Below are positions 31,999 through 41,363 of a stretch of 48,203 nucleotides of DNA, one piece after another. How positions within the stretch are numbered: the first letter of the stretch is position 1; each line of letters opens with the position of its first letter. The notes beneath the pieces were generated by a model that was not told the origin of the DNA, made no database searches, and was given only the letters and a program-made list of their open reading frames with translations. Source of the stretch: Dehalococcoidia bacterium UBA2160. GTDB lineage: Bacteria > Chloroflexota > Dehalococcoidia > Lucifugimonadales > UBA1123. Where the stretch lies: contig DCWO01000073.1 of assembly GCA_002328865.1 (NCBI GenBank), positions 1 to 48,203 on the forward strand. Direction: 5' to 3'. A program made the position numbers and the translations under genes.

Positions 31999-33126
31999 AT
32001 GACCAACGATGTGGAGATTTGCAAAGGCGACGTTATCGTAATGGTCGGGACACGCAAGGGCGCCTTCCTGCTGTCGGGAAAGAACTCCCGTGACGACTGG
32101 CAAATATCGGGACCCTATTGCGAGGACGGGGATGTCTTCCACTTGACGTACGACCCACGAAACGGGGCGTTATTGGCGGCCGTCAACAACGTGTTCTGGG
32201 GCAGTCAGGTGCAGATCAGCACGAACCTGGGCGCCACGTGGACAGCGTCCGAGGGCTACCCGAAGATTTCGGACGGAAGCGACCTGCCCCTGGGCCGTAT
32301 CTGGCACATCTCGCCGGGCAGAGCCGACGAGCCGGGCGTGCTCTACCTCGGGGCCGAGCCTGCCTCGCTGTTCAGGAGTCACGACTGGGGCAATAACTGG
32401 GAACAGTTCAGCAGCCTCACCCGTCACCCCACTCGCGATAGGTGGCAAGGGGGAAACGGCGGGCTGTGCCTGCATAGCATCGTATTGGACCCCTCGTCAA
32501 GGCAACGCATGTGGGCCGGAATCTCGGCCGTCGGCGTCTTCCGCACCGAAGACGGCGGTGAAACGTGGGAGCCGCGAAACTCGGGCGTCCGTTCGGACTT
32601 CCTGCCTGACCCGTTTCCCGAGTACGGCCAGTGTCCGCACAAAGTCCTGGCGCACCCGTCCCGTCCGGAAGTGCTCTACCAGCAGAACCACTGCGGCGTC
32701 TTTCGCAGCGACGACGCGGGAGACAACTGGCACGACGTGACCGACGGGCTGCCGTCTCGATTCGGCTTCGTCTTGGGCGTGCACGGTCAGGACCCGGGCA
32801 CGATCTACGTGATGCCGGAAGACAGCGCCTCAGAGGGTCAAGCCGGAGGCGAAAGGCGTTACGTCACCGATGCCAAGATGCGCATCTACAGGAGCAGGAA
32901 CGGCGGCGACGACTGGGAGGCACTGTCGAACGGCCTGCCCTCGGAGCATGCCTACCTACACACGATGCGTGAAGGGATGGCGACGGACGACCTCGACCCG
33001 GGCGGGGTTTACGTTGGGACGACCTCAGGCGACGTGTTCCACAGTCGCGACGACGGGGATAGCTGGCATTCAATGGCACGCTACCTGCCGCCGATCAACT
33101 CCGTGGAGGTTGCAACGGTCGTGTGA
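31999..33126 (+). CDS. BNR/sialidase-like beta-propeller protein
   Basis: This 375-residue protein is built of BNR (Asp-box) repeats: SHDWGNNWE, TEDGGETWE, SDDAGDNWH, SRNGGDDWE and SRDDGDSWH, evenly spaced, which gives a six- or seven-bladed propeller. It opens IVMVGTRKGAFLLSG, common to a group of uncharacterised proteins usually labelled exo-alpha-sialidase. It has no signal peptide and lacks a clear sialidase arginine triad, so sialidase activity is doubtful; binding or scaffolding is more likely. ATG 31999 is fixed by GGAGGAGGAG. It ends 10 bases from the convergent mutL stop. Confidence 0.8.
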   Translation: MTNDVEICKGDVIVMVGTRKGAFLLSGKNSRDDWQISGPYCEDGDVFHLTYDPRNGALLAAVNNVFWGSQVQISTNLGATWTASEGYPKISDGSDLPLGRIWHISPGRADEPGVLYLGAEPASLFRSHDWGNNWEQFSSLTRHPTRDRWQGGNGGLCLHSIVLDPSSRQRMWAGISAVGVFRTEDGGETWEPRNSGVRSDFLPDPFPEYGQCPHKVLAHPSRPEVLYQQNHCGVFRSDDAGDNWHDVTDGLPSRFGFVLGVHGQDPGTIYVMPEDSASEGQAGGERRYVTDAKMRIYRSRNGGDDWEALSNGLPSEHAYLHTMREGMATDDLDPGGVYVGTTSGDVFHSRDDGDSWHSMARYLPPINSVEVATVV

Positions 33127-33136
33127 CGGCGCCTCG

Positions 33137-34930
33137 TTAGCGCCGGCCGAATTCGCGTTCCAACTGGCCTGAGCTCATGTGGATCATCGTAGGGCGGCCG
33201 TGAGGGCAGGTGTTGGGCTGAACGCACGCTTCCAGTCGCCGAATCAGGCCGGCCATCTCCTCGTGTACCAGCGTCTTGCCCGCCCGGATGGCAGCGTGGC
33301 ACGCGATGGAGTACGCGGCACGCTCCTCCCACGACTCGAAGCCGCCGCCTTCCGCCATCAGCTCCAGAATGTCGACGAAGGCCTGAGCCGGGTCGGCGGA
33401 CCCGAGGAGCACGGGCACGCCTCGCACCAGGTAGGCGTCGCCGCCGAACGGCTCCGCCAGGAAGCCGAGCGCCGCAACGGCCGCGCCCTGCGTATCGACG
33501 AGGTCTCGCAACTCAGGATTCACTTCGACCACAACGGGTTCGAGCAACGTCTGGACATTCGGTTCTCCCGACACCGCTTCGGCCTTGACCTGCTCGAACA
33601 TGACACGTTCGTGTGCGGCATGCTGATCGATCAGATACATGCCGTCCGGTCCTTCGGCGACGATGTATGTGCTTTGCACCTGCCCCAGCACGCGCAGGAC
33701 CGGCAGCGCGTTTTTCGGAACGACAGGCGCCGGAGCGACATCCGAGACTGGGGCCTCGCTCTGCTCGACGACTGGCGGATCAGGCCACCCGATGGGCGGG
33801 GAGGACGGATCGATCCCAGGCGAGTCCTGCCTCACGAAAGGAGGCGCGGGCCAGAATCCGCTCGAGCTGGTCGAAGTCGCAGGCGGCGGCGCATGCGATG
33901 GAGAATGTCCGACACCGCGGACCTCGGGCACCGGCGCGAAGTCGATCAACGCTCGTCGTACAGCTTGCTGCACGGCCGCGAAGATTTGACCTTCCTGTCG
34001 GAACCGCACTTCCGTCTTCGACGGGTGGGCGTTGACGTCCACCTCGTCGGGAGAGACGGCGACGTTGATCACGGCCAGCGGGAACCTGCGCTCGGCCATG
34101 AAGCCATGATAGGCCTGGTCGACGGCGAACCCGAGGGCGCGGTTTTGTATCCAGCGCCGGTTGACGAAGAAACTGACGTACGAACGGTTGGCCCTGGACA
34201 TCGAAGGAGAGCCCGCCAGGCCCCAGGCCACCGGCTGGCCTGCGTCGTCCTCGTCAGGCGCCATTTCGAGCATCGCCTCGGCAGTCTTGAGGCCGTAAAC
34301 CGCCGCAACCGCTTCCCTAAGATCCCCCGTGCCCGGACTGGCGAACCGTTTTCCCCGGTCGAGCTCGAGTTCGAACGCCACCTCCGGATAGGCCAGCGCG
34401 TAACGCGTGACCACGGTCTGGATGCGCGAGGTCTCGGATCTGACCGATCTCAGGAACTTCTGGCGGGCCGGGAAGTTTCTGAACAGGCCAGACACGCTGA
34501 TCGTCGTCCCGATCGGCGCGCCGGCGGCTTCGAGGCGGTTCACGGCGCCGTCGCGAACATCGATGCGGGCGCCGACCTCTTCGCCCTCGGCGCGAGTCGA
34601 CAACGTCACACGCGACACCGCGGCGATGCTGGGGAGCGCCTCGCCGCGGAATCCGAGAGTGGTTATCGAATCGAGATCTTCCGCCCGCGTGACTTTGCTG
34701 GTCGCGAATCGCTCGAAGGCCAGCTCAACCTGGTCCGCCGGTATCCCCGACCCGTTGTCGGAAACCCGGATCAACTCGACTCCGCCGCCTCGGACTTCGA
34801 TAGAGATGCGGGTCGCGCCGGCGTCAAGGGCGTTCTCGACCAACTCCTTCGCGGCCGACGCAGGTCGCTCGATGACCTCACCGGCAGCGATTTTCGACGC
34901 GACGTCCGGACGCAGCAGTCGAATCGGCAA
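33137..34930 (-). CDS. mutL: DNA mismatch repair protein MutL (endonuclease type)
   Basis: This 597-residue mismatch-repair ATPase keeps the GHL motifs ELVENALDAGA (29-39), DNGSGIP (58-64), FATSKV (75-80) and GFRGEALPS (93-101). The C-terminal domain has DQHAAHERVMFE (around 433-444), the DQHA(x)2E(x)4E metal site of MutL proteins that nick DNA themselves, plus ACHAAIRAG and CPHGRPT. It should therefore not need MutH. A Pro/Ser-rich linker joins the halves (about 340-420). The start is TTG 34930 with CGGAG upstream. It follows a HAD gene by three bases. mutS is not in the window. Confidence 0.96.
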   Translation of the reverse strand: MPIRLLRPDVASKIAAGEVIERPASAAKELVENALDAGATRISIEVRGGGVELIRVSDNGSGIPADQVELAFERFATSKVTRAEDLDSITTLGFRGEALPSIAAVSRVTLSTRAEGEEVGARIDVRDGAVNRLEAAGAPIGTTISVSGLFRNFPARQKFLRSVRSETSRIQTVVTRYALAYPEVAFELELDRGKRFASPGTGDLREAVAAVYGLKTAEAMLEMAPDEDDAGQPVAWGLAGSPSMSRANRSYVSFFVNRRWIQNRALGFAVDQAYHGFMAERRFPLAVINVAVSPDEVDVNAHPSKTEVRFRQEGQIFAAVQQAVRRALIDFAPVPEVRGVGHSPSHAPPPATSTSSSGFWPAPPFVRQDSPGIDPSSPPIGWPDPPVVEQSEAPVSDVAPAPVVPKNALPVLRVLGQVQSTYIVAEGPDGMYLIDQHAAHERVMFEQVKAEAVSGEPNVQTLLEPVVVEVNPELRDLVDTQGAAVAALGFLAEPFGGDAYLVRGVPVLLGSADPAQAFVDILELMAEGGGFESWEERAAYSIACHAAIRAGKTLVHEEMAGLIRRLEACVQPNTCPHGRPTMIHMSSGQLEREFGRR

Positions 34931-34933
34931 CGG

Positions 34934-35380
34934 TCATGCTCCGGGGGGACGAGCGGCGGTGGCCGCCCGGTATCCAACGCGGCCGGACTCGCCGGTTTCC
35001 ACGAACTCGGTGATGATGCTGTAGATACGGTCCATCTGATCGTCAGAGTCTGACTTGAAGAAGTATGGCTGAACCAATATTCCGCCGAAGACGTCGACGA
35101 TCTCCGGATAGTCGTCAATCACGAAATCTGGCCAAAGCGGAACCTTCATCTCTTCCAATCCAGCCACGAAATCCTGAATCGGCTTCTGGTAGATGCCTGT
35201 GACAAAGCTTTCCAGGTCGTGCTTCTTAACCTCCCACTTACGGAGTCCGACGCCTGACCAGATGTAGATGCTGTGCCCATCGTTTACCAACAATTCGAAC
35301 GTCTCGCGGGTTCTAGGTCGAAGGCTTCCGTCCACGGCCAATATCGTGTAGTCCACATCGAAGAATACGTTGAGCGCCAA
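34934..35380 (-). CDS. HAD-superfamily phosphatase-like protein
   Basis: This 148-residue protein opens NVFFDVDYTI, with D8 and D10 in the HAD motif I (DxDxT). IYIWSG (39-44) fits motif II and PDFVIDDYPEIVD carries the motif IV acids, so catalysis is possible. It lacks a cap domain, as small HAD phosphatases do. The start seems to be TTG at 35380 with AGGAC upstream. It is co-transcribed with mutL (three-base gap). A nucleotide or sugar phosphatase role is only a guess. Confidence 0.75.
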   Translation of the reverse strand: MALNVFFDVDYTILAVDGSLRPRTRETFELLVNDGHSIYIWSGVGLRKWEVKKHDLESFVTGIYQKPIQDFVAGLEEMKVPLWPDFVIDDYPEIVDVFGGILVQPYFFKSDSDDQMDRIYSIITEFVETGESGRVGYRAATAARPPGA

Positions 35381-35406
35381 TATTCAGTCCTCTTCTCGAT
35401 AATTAT

Positions 35407-35429
35407 GAGGGCGGGGAAGTCCCGCCCTC
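35407..35429 (-). terminator. Hairpin after gamma-glutamyltransferase
   Basis: GAGGGCGGG (35407-35415) pairs perfectly with CCCGCCCTC (35421-35429) around five bases. It lies between the ggt stop and the HAD-mutL operon, both leftward. No T-run follows; ATAATTAT comes next on the transcribed strand. Confidence 0.6.
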
Positions 35430-35470
35430 GCCAATGATACCATCACCGTACTGTCGCGTACGAGGCGCGC

Positions 35471-37123
35471 TCACACAGTCGCGGCGTGACCGTCCGAGCG
35501 AGGGTCCGAGCCAGCCGTCTTGACTCCCGATTCGAAGTCGATCTCGATCAGCTTCGCGGACCCGCCCTGGCCGAGCGCCGATTTGACGTTGACCTTGTGT
35601 CCCTTGGCCCTGAGCTTTTCGACGTCGATCACGGACATGCCCGGGTCAAGCTCGACGAGCAGCGGGTCGTCGAGCGAGGCGGGGTCCGATCCGGGTGTGC
35701 TCACCCATCGAGGCGCTTCGACCGCCTGCTGGGCGTCCATCCCATGGTCGATGACGTTGCTTATCACCTGGACGTTCCACGGGATCTGCCGGTCACCGCC
35801 AGGCGTGCCGCCCACCAGCCACGGTTTGTCGTCCTTGAACACCATGTACGCGTTCAACGTGTGCATCGTGCGCTTGCCGCCCTCGATGACGTTGGGGTGT
35901 CCGTCCACCAGCGAGAACCCTCGACCGACTCGGTTGTTGAGCAACACGCCCGTCGTGCCGGCGACGAACCCGCCACCGAAGCCCATCGACAGGCTGTGGA
36001 TGAACGAGGCCGCGTTGCCGTCTTTGTCCACGACACAGAAGTAGCTGGTGTTGTCGTCGCCGGGGATCGGCGCCGCCAACGGCCCGGGCTCGTGGACAGT
36101 CGTCGAAATCGGATCGATGAGCTTGCGGCGCTGATCGGCGAACGGCTTCGAGATCAGCTCGTCCAGCGGATTGGCGATGAAATCAGGATCGCCCATGTAC
36201 CGATTCCGGTCCGCGAACGCCAGGCTTTTGGCCTCGAGCATCGCGTGAACGGACTCGGCGCTGTAGAAACCCATTCCGGCCAGGTCGAAGTCTTCGAGGA
36301 TGTTGAGCATCTGCAGAATCAGGTGCCCCTGAGACGGCGGCGCGGTTTCGTACACGGTGTGCCCGCGATAGGTCGTCGAGATCGGAGGCTCATACCACGT
36401 CGTCTCGTGCGCCGCGAACTCCGCTTCGGTGTAGAGGCCCCCGCCCGCTCGGATAGCGCGGACCATCTCTCTGGCGGTCTCGCCTCGGTAGAACTCGTCG
36501 ACTCCGCCGTCGGCGACGCGTCTCAGCGTTCGACCCAGGTTCTTCTGCACGAGCACGTCGCCAGCGCGGAACGAGGCGCCGTTCTTCGTGAAGATGGCCG
36601 CCGAATCCGGAAACTGGTTCAGCTTGCTGTTCAGAATCTCGAAACCCGTGGCGCTCTTCGCCGAGACGGCGTACCCGTCCTCAGCATAGCCGATGGCCGG
36701 TTGCAGCAGCCTGGCCAGCGGCATCGTCCCGAGACGGTCGAGAATCGCTGCCCAGCCGTGGACTTCGCCGGGGATGGCGGCCGCGATCGGTCCGTCGAGA
36801 GGCATCTTGTCGAGCCCTTGACGAACGAAGTAGTCGCGGTTAGCGGCCAACGGGGCTTTGCCGCTGCCGTTCATCCCGAACACCCTGCCCGTCTTGGCCT
36901 CGTACATAATGACGAAGGGCTCGCCGCCGAGACCGCATCCGGACGGGACGGTGACCGCCTCCGTCGCCGCGACCGCGACAGCCGAGTCGAACGCGTTGCC
37001 CCCGTCCGCAAGCACGCCCAATCCGGCAGACGCAGCGAGTGGTGAGATCGACGCCACCACGCCGCCTTTGGTGTATACAGTGCTTCTCCCCGTGTTGACC
37101 TGCGACGCTGAATCCCTCACCAT
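35471..37123 (-). CDS. ggt: Gamma-glutamyltransferase
   Basis: This 550-residue N-terminal-nucleophile enzyme cleaves and transfers gamma-glutamyl groups, as from glutathione. DDNTSYFCVVDKDGNAASF holds the autocleavage and catalytic threonine (about T359), which would yield large and small subunits. GGNAFDSAVAVA, GCGLGGEPFVIMY and the small-subunit GGTPGGDRQ are further family motifs. No signal peptide is evident, so it may work in the cytoplasm or belong to the GGT-like group acting on other gamma-glutamyl or cephalosporin-like amides. ATG 37123 follows a G-run (AGGGGGG); a frame extension to 37162 lacks a better site. It is divergent from the TPR lipoprotein gene. Confidence 0.92.
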   Translation of the reverse strand: MVRDSASQVNTGRSTVYTKGGVVASISPLAASAGLGVLADGGNAFDSAVAVAATEAVTVPSGCGLGGEPFVIMYEAKTGRVFGMNGSGKAPLAANRDYFVRQGLDKMPLDGPIAAAIPGEVHGWAAILDRLGTMPLARLLQPAIGYAEDGYAVSAKSATGFEILNSKLNQFPDSAAIFTKNGASFRAGDVLVQKNLGRTLRRVADGGVDEFYRGETAREMVRAIRAGGGLYTEAEFAAHETTWYEPPISTTYRGHTVYETAPPSQGHLILQMLNILEDFDLAGMGFYSAESVHAMLEAKSLAFADRNRYMGDPDFIANPLDELISKPFADQRRKLIDPISTTVHEPGPLAAPIPGDDNTSYFCVVDKDGNAASFIHSLSMGFGGGFVAGTTGVLLNNRVGRGFSLVDGHPNVIEGGKRTMHTLNAYMVFKDDKPWLVGGTPGGDRQIPWNVQVISNVIDHGMDAQQAVEAPRWVSTPGSDPASLDDPLLVELDPGMSVIDVEKLRAKGHKVNVKSALGQGGSAKLIEIDFESGVKTAGSDPRSDGHAATV

Positions 37124-37255
37124 GTTGGCGCCCCCCTGGCACATCGGAGTACATTTGTGCACATGCTAGCATCACAGTCAAGCCGGGCCGAAAGCGAGGC
37201 CACGGCAAAACCGGACAGGGGCGTGGATCGTACGAAACATCAAGGAGGCCAAACT

Positions 37256-37894
37256 TTGCTTGGCTTGAGACTCGCAGCGATCGTGATCGCAGCTCTGACG
37301 CTGATGGCAGCGTGCGCGGACCCGGAGGCGGAGGCAGATGAGCATTTCGACTTAGGCGTCGCTCATCAGGAGGCCGAAGAGCTCGAAGAAGCCATATCCG
37401 AGTTCTCGGCAGTGATTCGCTTGGAGCCGGATCGGCACGAAGCCTACTACAACCGCGGCATCGTGAACGCCAACGCCGGCAACTTCAGGACGGCGATCGA
37501 CGATTTCGACGCGGCAATTGCACTCAAGCCGGATTTCGCGGACGCGTTCCACAATAGGGCCCTCACTTGGGGGAACCTGGATCAGGGATGGCGCGCGGTG
37601 GCGGATTTCGAGAGCGCGACGACGCTGGACCCAAGCCTGGCCAAAGCGCACGTGGCCAAGGGTGCGACGCTAATCAACCTTAGCCAGCTATCTCAGGCGA
37701 TCGAAAGCCTCGACCGAGCGCTGCTGCTGGAGCCCGACAATCCTGGCGCCTACGCCATCAGGGCTGTTGCCCACGCGATCGTCTCCAACGACGCAATGTC
37801 GGACGCCGACATTGCTCGCGCAATCGAGCTCGGCTACAACGCCACCTCGCTGCAAGCGGACGTGGACCGCATTAGACAGGCGCGCGGCAACTAG
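37256..37894 (+). CDS. TPR-repeat lipoprotein
   Basis: This 212-residue protein has a lipoprotein signal MLGLRLAAIVIAALTLMAAC (cysteine at 20) followed by at least four tetratricopeptide repeats: AHQEAEELEEAISEFSAVIRLEPD, YYNRGIVNANAGNFRTAIDDFDAAIALKPD, FHNRALTWGNLDQGW and VAKGATLINLSQLSQAIESLDRALLLEPDN. TPRs hold protein partners; here on the outside of the membrane. The start is TTG at 37256, seven bases after AGGAGG (37243-37248). The frame is open to 37157, but that start would put 33 residues before the signal. Partner unknown. Confidence 0.85.
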   Translation: MLGLRLAAIVIAALTLMAACADPEAEADEHFDLGVAHQEAEELEEAISEFSAVIRLEPDRHEAYYNRGIVNANAGNFRTAIDDFDAAIALKPDFADAFHNRALTWGNLDQGWRAVADFESATTLDPSLAKAHVAKGATLINLSQLSQAIESLDRALLLEPDNPGAYAIRAVAHAIVSNDAMSDADIARAIELGYNATSLQADVDRIRQARGN

Positions 37895-38038
37895 GCTGCG
37901 GCCGATGCGGAGACGTCCGGGCGAACTCGGGTTTCGCGTTCCAATCGAAACCGGTATCCTTAGCGACACGCGCGCCAACCATCCCGCGAACGGGCACGAT
38001 GCGGCGTGTCGCACAACATCGTCGGAGGAGATCACAAC

Positions 38039-39007
38039 TTGACTCTAGCGCCCACGATTCATGACGTTATCCAGGCCAGAAAACGCATCACCGGCTACGT
38101 AACGCGGACCCCGCTGCACCGCTACATCGCGCTCGAAACGCTGCTGGGTGCGCAAGAGGTGTACGTCAAGCACGAGAACCACCAGCGGTTGGGCGCGTTC
38201 AAGATGAGGGGCGGCATCAACCTCCTGTCCCAATTGTCCGAGGAAGAGCTGGCCCGAGGCGTGTCCACGGCGTCCAGCGGCAACCACGGGCAGTCTATCG
38301 CGTACGCCGCGTCGGTCTTCGGCGCGAAGGCAGTCGTGGGCGTGCCGGAGGGCGCGAATCCAGGCAAGGTCGAGTCCATGCGCAACCTCGGCGCCCAGGT
38401 CATCCACCACGGCGCCTTCTACGACGAGACCCGTGAGTTCGTGGACCGGCTGTCGCGCGAGGAAGGGTACCGATACATCGACGCGGTCGTCGAGCCGCAG
38501 CTTATCGCCGGAGTCGGAACGTACACGCTGGAGATCCTGGAAGACCTGCCCGACGCGGACGTGATCGTCGTGCCCGTGGGCGGAGGCAGCGGCGCGTGCG
38601 GAGCGTGCATCGTTGCCAAGGCGGTCAATCCGGACATCCAGGTCATCGGAGTGCAGGCCGAGCAGGCTCCGGCGGCGTTCCTCTCGTGGCAAGAGGGCAA
38701 GGTCGTACAAGCGCCGATGCGCTCGCAGGCAGAGGGGCTCGCCACCGGAACCGGCTTCGAGCTCACACTAGGCATCCTCCGCGAGCACCTCGACGACTTC
38801 ATCTTAGTCACCGAGGAGGAGATGGACCGAGCGATCATCCATCACCTCGAGAAGACCCACAACCTCACCGAGCACGCCGGCGCCGCATCCCTGGCCGGCG
38901 CGATCAAGATCAAGGACCGACTCGAAGGCAAGAAGGTCGTCCTCATCATGAGCGGCGGCAACATATCGATGGACCACCTGAAGTCCGCGCTGGCCAAGTA
39001 TTCGTAG
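38039..39007 (+). CDS. Threonine/serine dehydratase-like PLP enzyme
   Basis: This 322-residue fold-type II PLP enzyme removes water and ammonia from threonine or serine to give 2-keto acids. K55 in HQRLGAFKMRGG is the Schiff-base lysine, SSGNHGQSIAYAA binds the substrate, and VPVGGGSGACG (about 178-188) binds the phosphate. It has no C-terminal ACT domain, so it is the short catabolic form, or a serine racemase relative. The start is TTG 38039 with GGAGGAG eight bases upstream; the frame is open to 38006. It follows the TPR gene by about 145 bases. Confidence 0.88.
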   Translation: MTLAPTIHDVIQARKRITGYVTRTPLHRYIALETLLGAQEVYVKHENHQRLGAFKMRGGINLLSQLSEEELARGVSTASSGNHGQSIAYAASVFGAKAVVGVPEGANPGKVESMRNLGAQVIHHGAFYDETREFVDRLSREEGYRYIDAVVEPQLIAGVGTYTLEILEDLPDADVIVVPVGGGSGACGACIVAKAVNPDIQVIGVQAEQAPAAFLSWQEGKVVQAPMRSQAEGLATGTGFELTLGILREHLDDFILVTEEEMDRAIIHHLEKTHNLTEHAGAASLAGAIKIKDRLEGKKVVLIMSGGNISMDHLKSALAKYS

Positions 39008-39071
39008 GAATCTGTCATCGTCCGTTCGCCCTGCGGACAATGCATAAGCCAGCAACGGCGCCACAACAGAG

Positions 39072-39171
39072 TGTCATTCTGAGACCGTCCGCCTTAGGCG
39101 GAAAGAATCTAGGGCCTCGCAGGCAGACATGTATCGCGTTGGGCGAGATCCTTCGCTGCGGCTCGGGACGG
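39072..39171. repeat. Hairpin-type dispersed repeat, copy A2
   Basis: The left arm (tgtcattctgagaccg ... gaatctagggcctc) contains the stem ATTCT (39076-39080) / AGAAT (39104-39108) and an inner hairpin CCGCC-TTA-GGCGG (39089-39101). A right arm gagatccttcgctgcgg follows at 39145-39171. It is related to the elements at 1-79 and 45192-45222. Confidence 0.6.
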
Positions 39172-39274
39172 TAATGGGAGAGCCGTTACTCGGAAGCCTG
39201 TCGGGGACCCCGTCGAAAGCCCGGAGTCGCGGGTTCGCCAGGACCCCACGTAATGGCTATTATGCCGGATCGAT

Positions 39275-39397
39275 TTTCTCGTTGATGGGCGTCACCCCAA
39301 ACAGCGACGAAACGGGGTGCAGTCCCGACGAATCGGGACGCCGGGGACTGGGGTGTCCCCAGAAAACCCTCGCCGACGGGTGGGCGGGACCGAAAAT
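39275..39397 (+). repeat. Dispersed structured repeat B, copy 2
   Basis: This is the partner of 8533-8650. Three hairpins: CACCCC / GGGGTG (about 39292-39321), GTCCCGA-CGAA-TCGGGAC (39323-39340), and CTGGGG-TGT-CCCCAG (about 39349-39363). It ends in CGGGTGGGCGGGACCGAAA, nearly the same as copy 1. Loops and flanks are shared while stem bases differ. Confidence 0.6.
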
Positions 39398-39554
39398 ATT
39401 TGTGAAATGACCTCCCGTGGAACGCCCCTTTGTCGAACCGGTTCGGTCCCGAACGTCACCGCAATTGATTGACCATCGTGTGTCCGCTGCGAGAACATGA
39501 AGGCGCCTACCGCTCTCCGAACTAGCGCCGCCAAGTATCGAGAGGATCGAAAAC

Positions 39555-40211
39555 ATGACAAACCAACCGATCGCGGACGATGCCCCCAGCGCAGACCTCT
39601 TCCCCGAGTACGACACCCTCTTCGACCTCATCGCCTCGGAGGTCCGAGGCCTGACCGACGAGCAGCTCGACTTCACGTCCGAAAATTGGGGATGGGCCGA
39701 GTGGAGCATCCGAGTCCAGCTCAGCCACATGGCGTCGCTCACGTACCGCTGGCTCATCTCCCGCTGGGGCGGCACGCTGTTCCCGAACGACGAACACGGC
39801 ATCGACGACGTCGGCGACCTCAACCACCCCGACTTCGACCGCCGCATGAACGACAACAGATACTACGAACTGCCGATCATCCTCGAAAAGCTGGAGCAAG
39901 GCATCGACCTCGCCCGCCGAGTGCTGGCCGAACGCAACGTCGGCTTCTTGCGTTCCCACTCTGTGATCCAAGACCAAGGCCCTCACTGGGACCTGATGAT
40001 CAAAGCCCACCCCACCGGAATCACCCCCACCGGCGAGCCGGGCAAAGGAAACATGCTCCTCGAAGCCACCATGCGCCACATCTACTTCGAAGAGATCACC
40101 CACCTCTTCAACATCCAACGCCTCAAGCGAGCGCAGGCGCTCCCCACCGTCGTCGAGCTCCCCCGCGTCGGCTACTGGGCGCTGGACGGGTGGGATGTGA
40201 GCGAGGCATAG
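39555..40211 (+). CDS. DinB-like superfamily protein
   Basis: This 218-residue protein has the layout of a DinB-type helical bundle: WGWAEWSIRVQLSHMASLTYRWL near the start and MRHIYFEEITHLFNIQRLKRAQ near the end carry the histidines that usually bind metal. A middle stretch HWDLMIKAHPTGITPTGEPGKGN is characteristic of this protein. ATG 39555 follows GAGAGGAT by eight bases. It is larger than the DinB-like gene at 19497 and not close to it in sequence. It is convergent with the M42 peptidase, 15 bases away. Function unknown, perhaps a thiol-dependent modification. Confidence 0.65.
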   Translation: MTNQPIADDAPSADLFPEYDTLFDLIASEVRGLTDEQLDFTSENWGWAEWSIRVQLSHMASLTYRWLISRWGGTLFPNDEHGIDDVGDLNHPDFDRRMNDNRYYELPIILEKLEQGIDLARRVLAERNVGFLRSHSVIQDQGPHWDLMIKAHPTGITPTGEPGKGNMLLEATMRHIYFEEITHLFNIQRLKRAQALPTVVELPRVGYWALDGWDVSEA

Positions 40212-40226
40212 GGGGGAGTGCGCGAT

Positions 40227-41363
40227 TCACCACCGCACTGACCCCTCCAGCCGCATCCGCACGTCGTCGGGCGTGTGGCGGATGCGTTGGCGGACGGGGG
40301 AGTCGTCGATGCGGTTGGCGGCGGTGGCGGCTTCGGCTAGGAGCTCGACGCCGCCGAGGAAGTCGGTGAGCGCGATGGTTTCGGCGCCGATGTCGCCGTC
40401 GGGGTCAGGGATGGACGTGGTGGCGTTGTGGTGGTTGACGAGAGGGAAGGCGAGGCCCGTTGCGCGGTACCCGAACACGGCGAAGGCGGTTCCCTCGCAT
40501 GAGCCCCCGCTCATCAGGCGACGCTGGAATCTGAAGTCGGGGTCGCGCTCTCGGATCGTCTCGACGGCAACGGCTAGGATCTGCTCTGCCTCGGCGTCGA
40601 AGGTGTACATGGCGTCGCCGGTGCGAATGACGGGGCCGTCGCCTTGCGCGACGCCCTGGATCACGGGACTGGACTCGATGGACACGACCAGCGTGTCGAG
40701 GGGAAGAGTGCCGGCCTCGGCCAACAGCCTTGCTCCGAACAGTCCGCCCTCCTCTGCTCTCGTGAACACAGCGTACAGGTCGGCGTCGGCTGACTCGTGG
40801 ACGAGCCGTTCGAGTGCTGCGGCCGTGGCGGCGCATCCCGCGAGGTCGTCGAGGGCGCGCATCCTGATGTAGTCGCCGTCGAGCTCGAAGTCGGGCAGGT
40901 CGAACACGACGAGCAGTCCGGGTTCGAGGGCAGCGCCTGCCTCGATCTGGAGCAGCGTCAGACGCTCGGATGGATCGTCGGACAGCGGCGCGTCCGGCGG
41001 GGTCAGCTCGCCGCGTGGTCGGCTCCCATCTGGCATCAAGACCTGCACCGGGACTTGCTTTCGGAGCGACGCCGCGGGCACGCCGCCCAGCGCTCGGACG
41101 ACCGCGTCGCCGTCGCGAATCTCCGCGATCTCGTAGCCAGGGTGGTCCATGTGCGCGACGTATGCTACGGGTGGTCGATCTTCTCCCGAGCCCTTGCGAT
41201 AGTGGGCGATCACGTTGCCGAACGAGTCAACCTGCACGTCGACGCCGAGGTTGCGGGCGAACGCGGCCAGGTATCGCGCGGGTCCGCCTTCGTGGAATGG
41301 CGCGGCGGGTCGGCGTCCGAGCTCCTCCAGAATCTCAAGCGCGCGTCGGCCGTGATCGTTCAT
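40227..41363 (-). CDS. M42 family metallo-aminopeptidase
   Basis: This 378-residue di-metal aminopeptidase of the M42 (TET/FrvX) family is likely cytoplasmic and assembles into a tetrahedral dodecamer in known members. Metal and catalytic residues are visible: H71 and D73 in VAHMDHPGYEI, the bridging aspartate in MRALDDLAGC, the Glu pair in FTRAEEGGLFGA, the aspartate position occupied in VVSIESSP (Glu instead), and the final His in FPLVNHHNA. ATG 41363 follows AAGGAGA; the frame is open to 41480 without features. A TATAAT on this strand (41439-41444) lies 75 bases upstream. It would trim peptides, perhaps those taken up by oligopeptide transport. Confidence 0.88.
   Translation of the reverse strand: MNDHGRRALEILEELGRRPAAPFHEGGPARYLAAFARNLGVDVQVDSFGNVIAHYRKGSGEDRPPVAYVAHMDHPGYEIAEIRDGDAVVRALGGVPAASLRKQVPVQVLMPDGSRPRGELTPPDAPLSDDPSERLTLLQIEAGAALEPGLLVVFDLPDFELDGDYIRMRALDDLAGCAATAAALERLVHESADADLYAVFTRAEEGGLFGARLLAEAGTLPLDTLVVSIESSPVIQGVAQGDGPVIRTGDAMYTFDAEAEQILAVAVETIRERDPDFRFQRRLMSGGSCEGTAFAVFGYRATGLAFPLVNHHNATTSIPDPDGDIGAETIALTDFLGGVELLAEAATAANRIDDSPVRQRIRHTPDDVRMRLEGSVRW

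Noticed and set aside
33179..35053. Very long open frame antisense to mutL
   Set aside because: It mirrors the codon pattern of mutL in GC-rich DNA, has no ribosome site and encodes Arg/Gly/Asp-rich sequence with no family.
35486..37045. 519-codon open frame antisense to ggt
   Set aside because: Same GC-rich shadow effect; the gamma-glutamyltransferase on the other strand has all its motifs.
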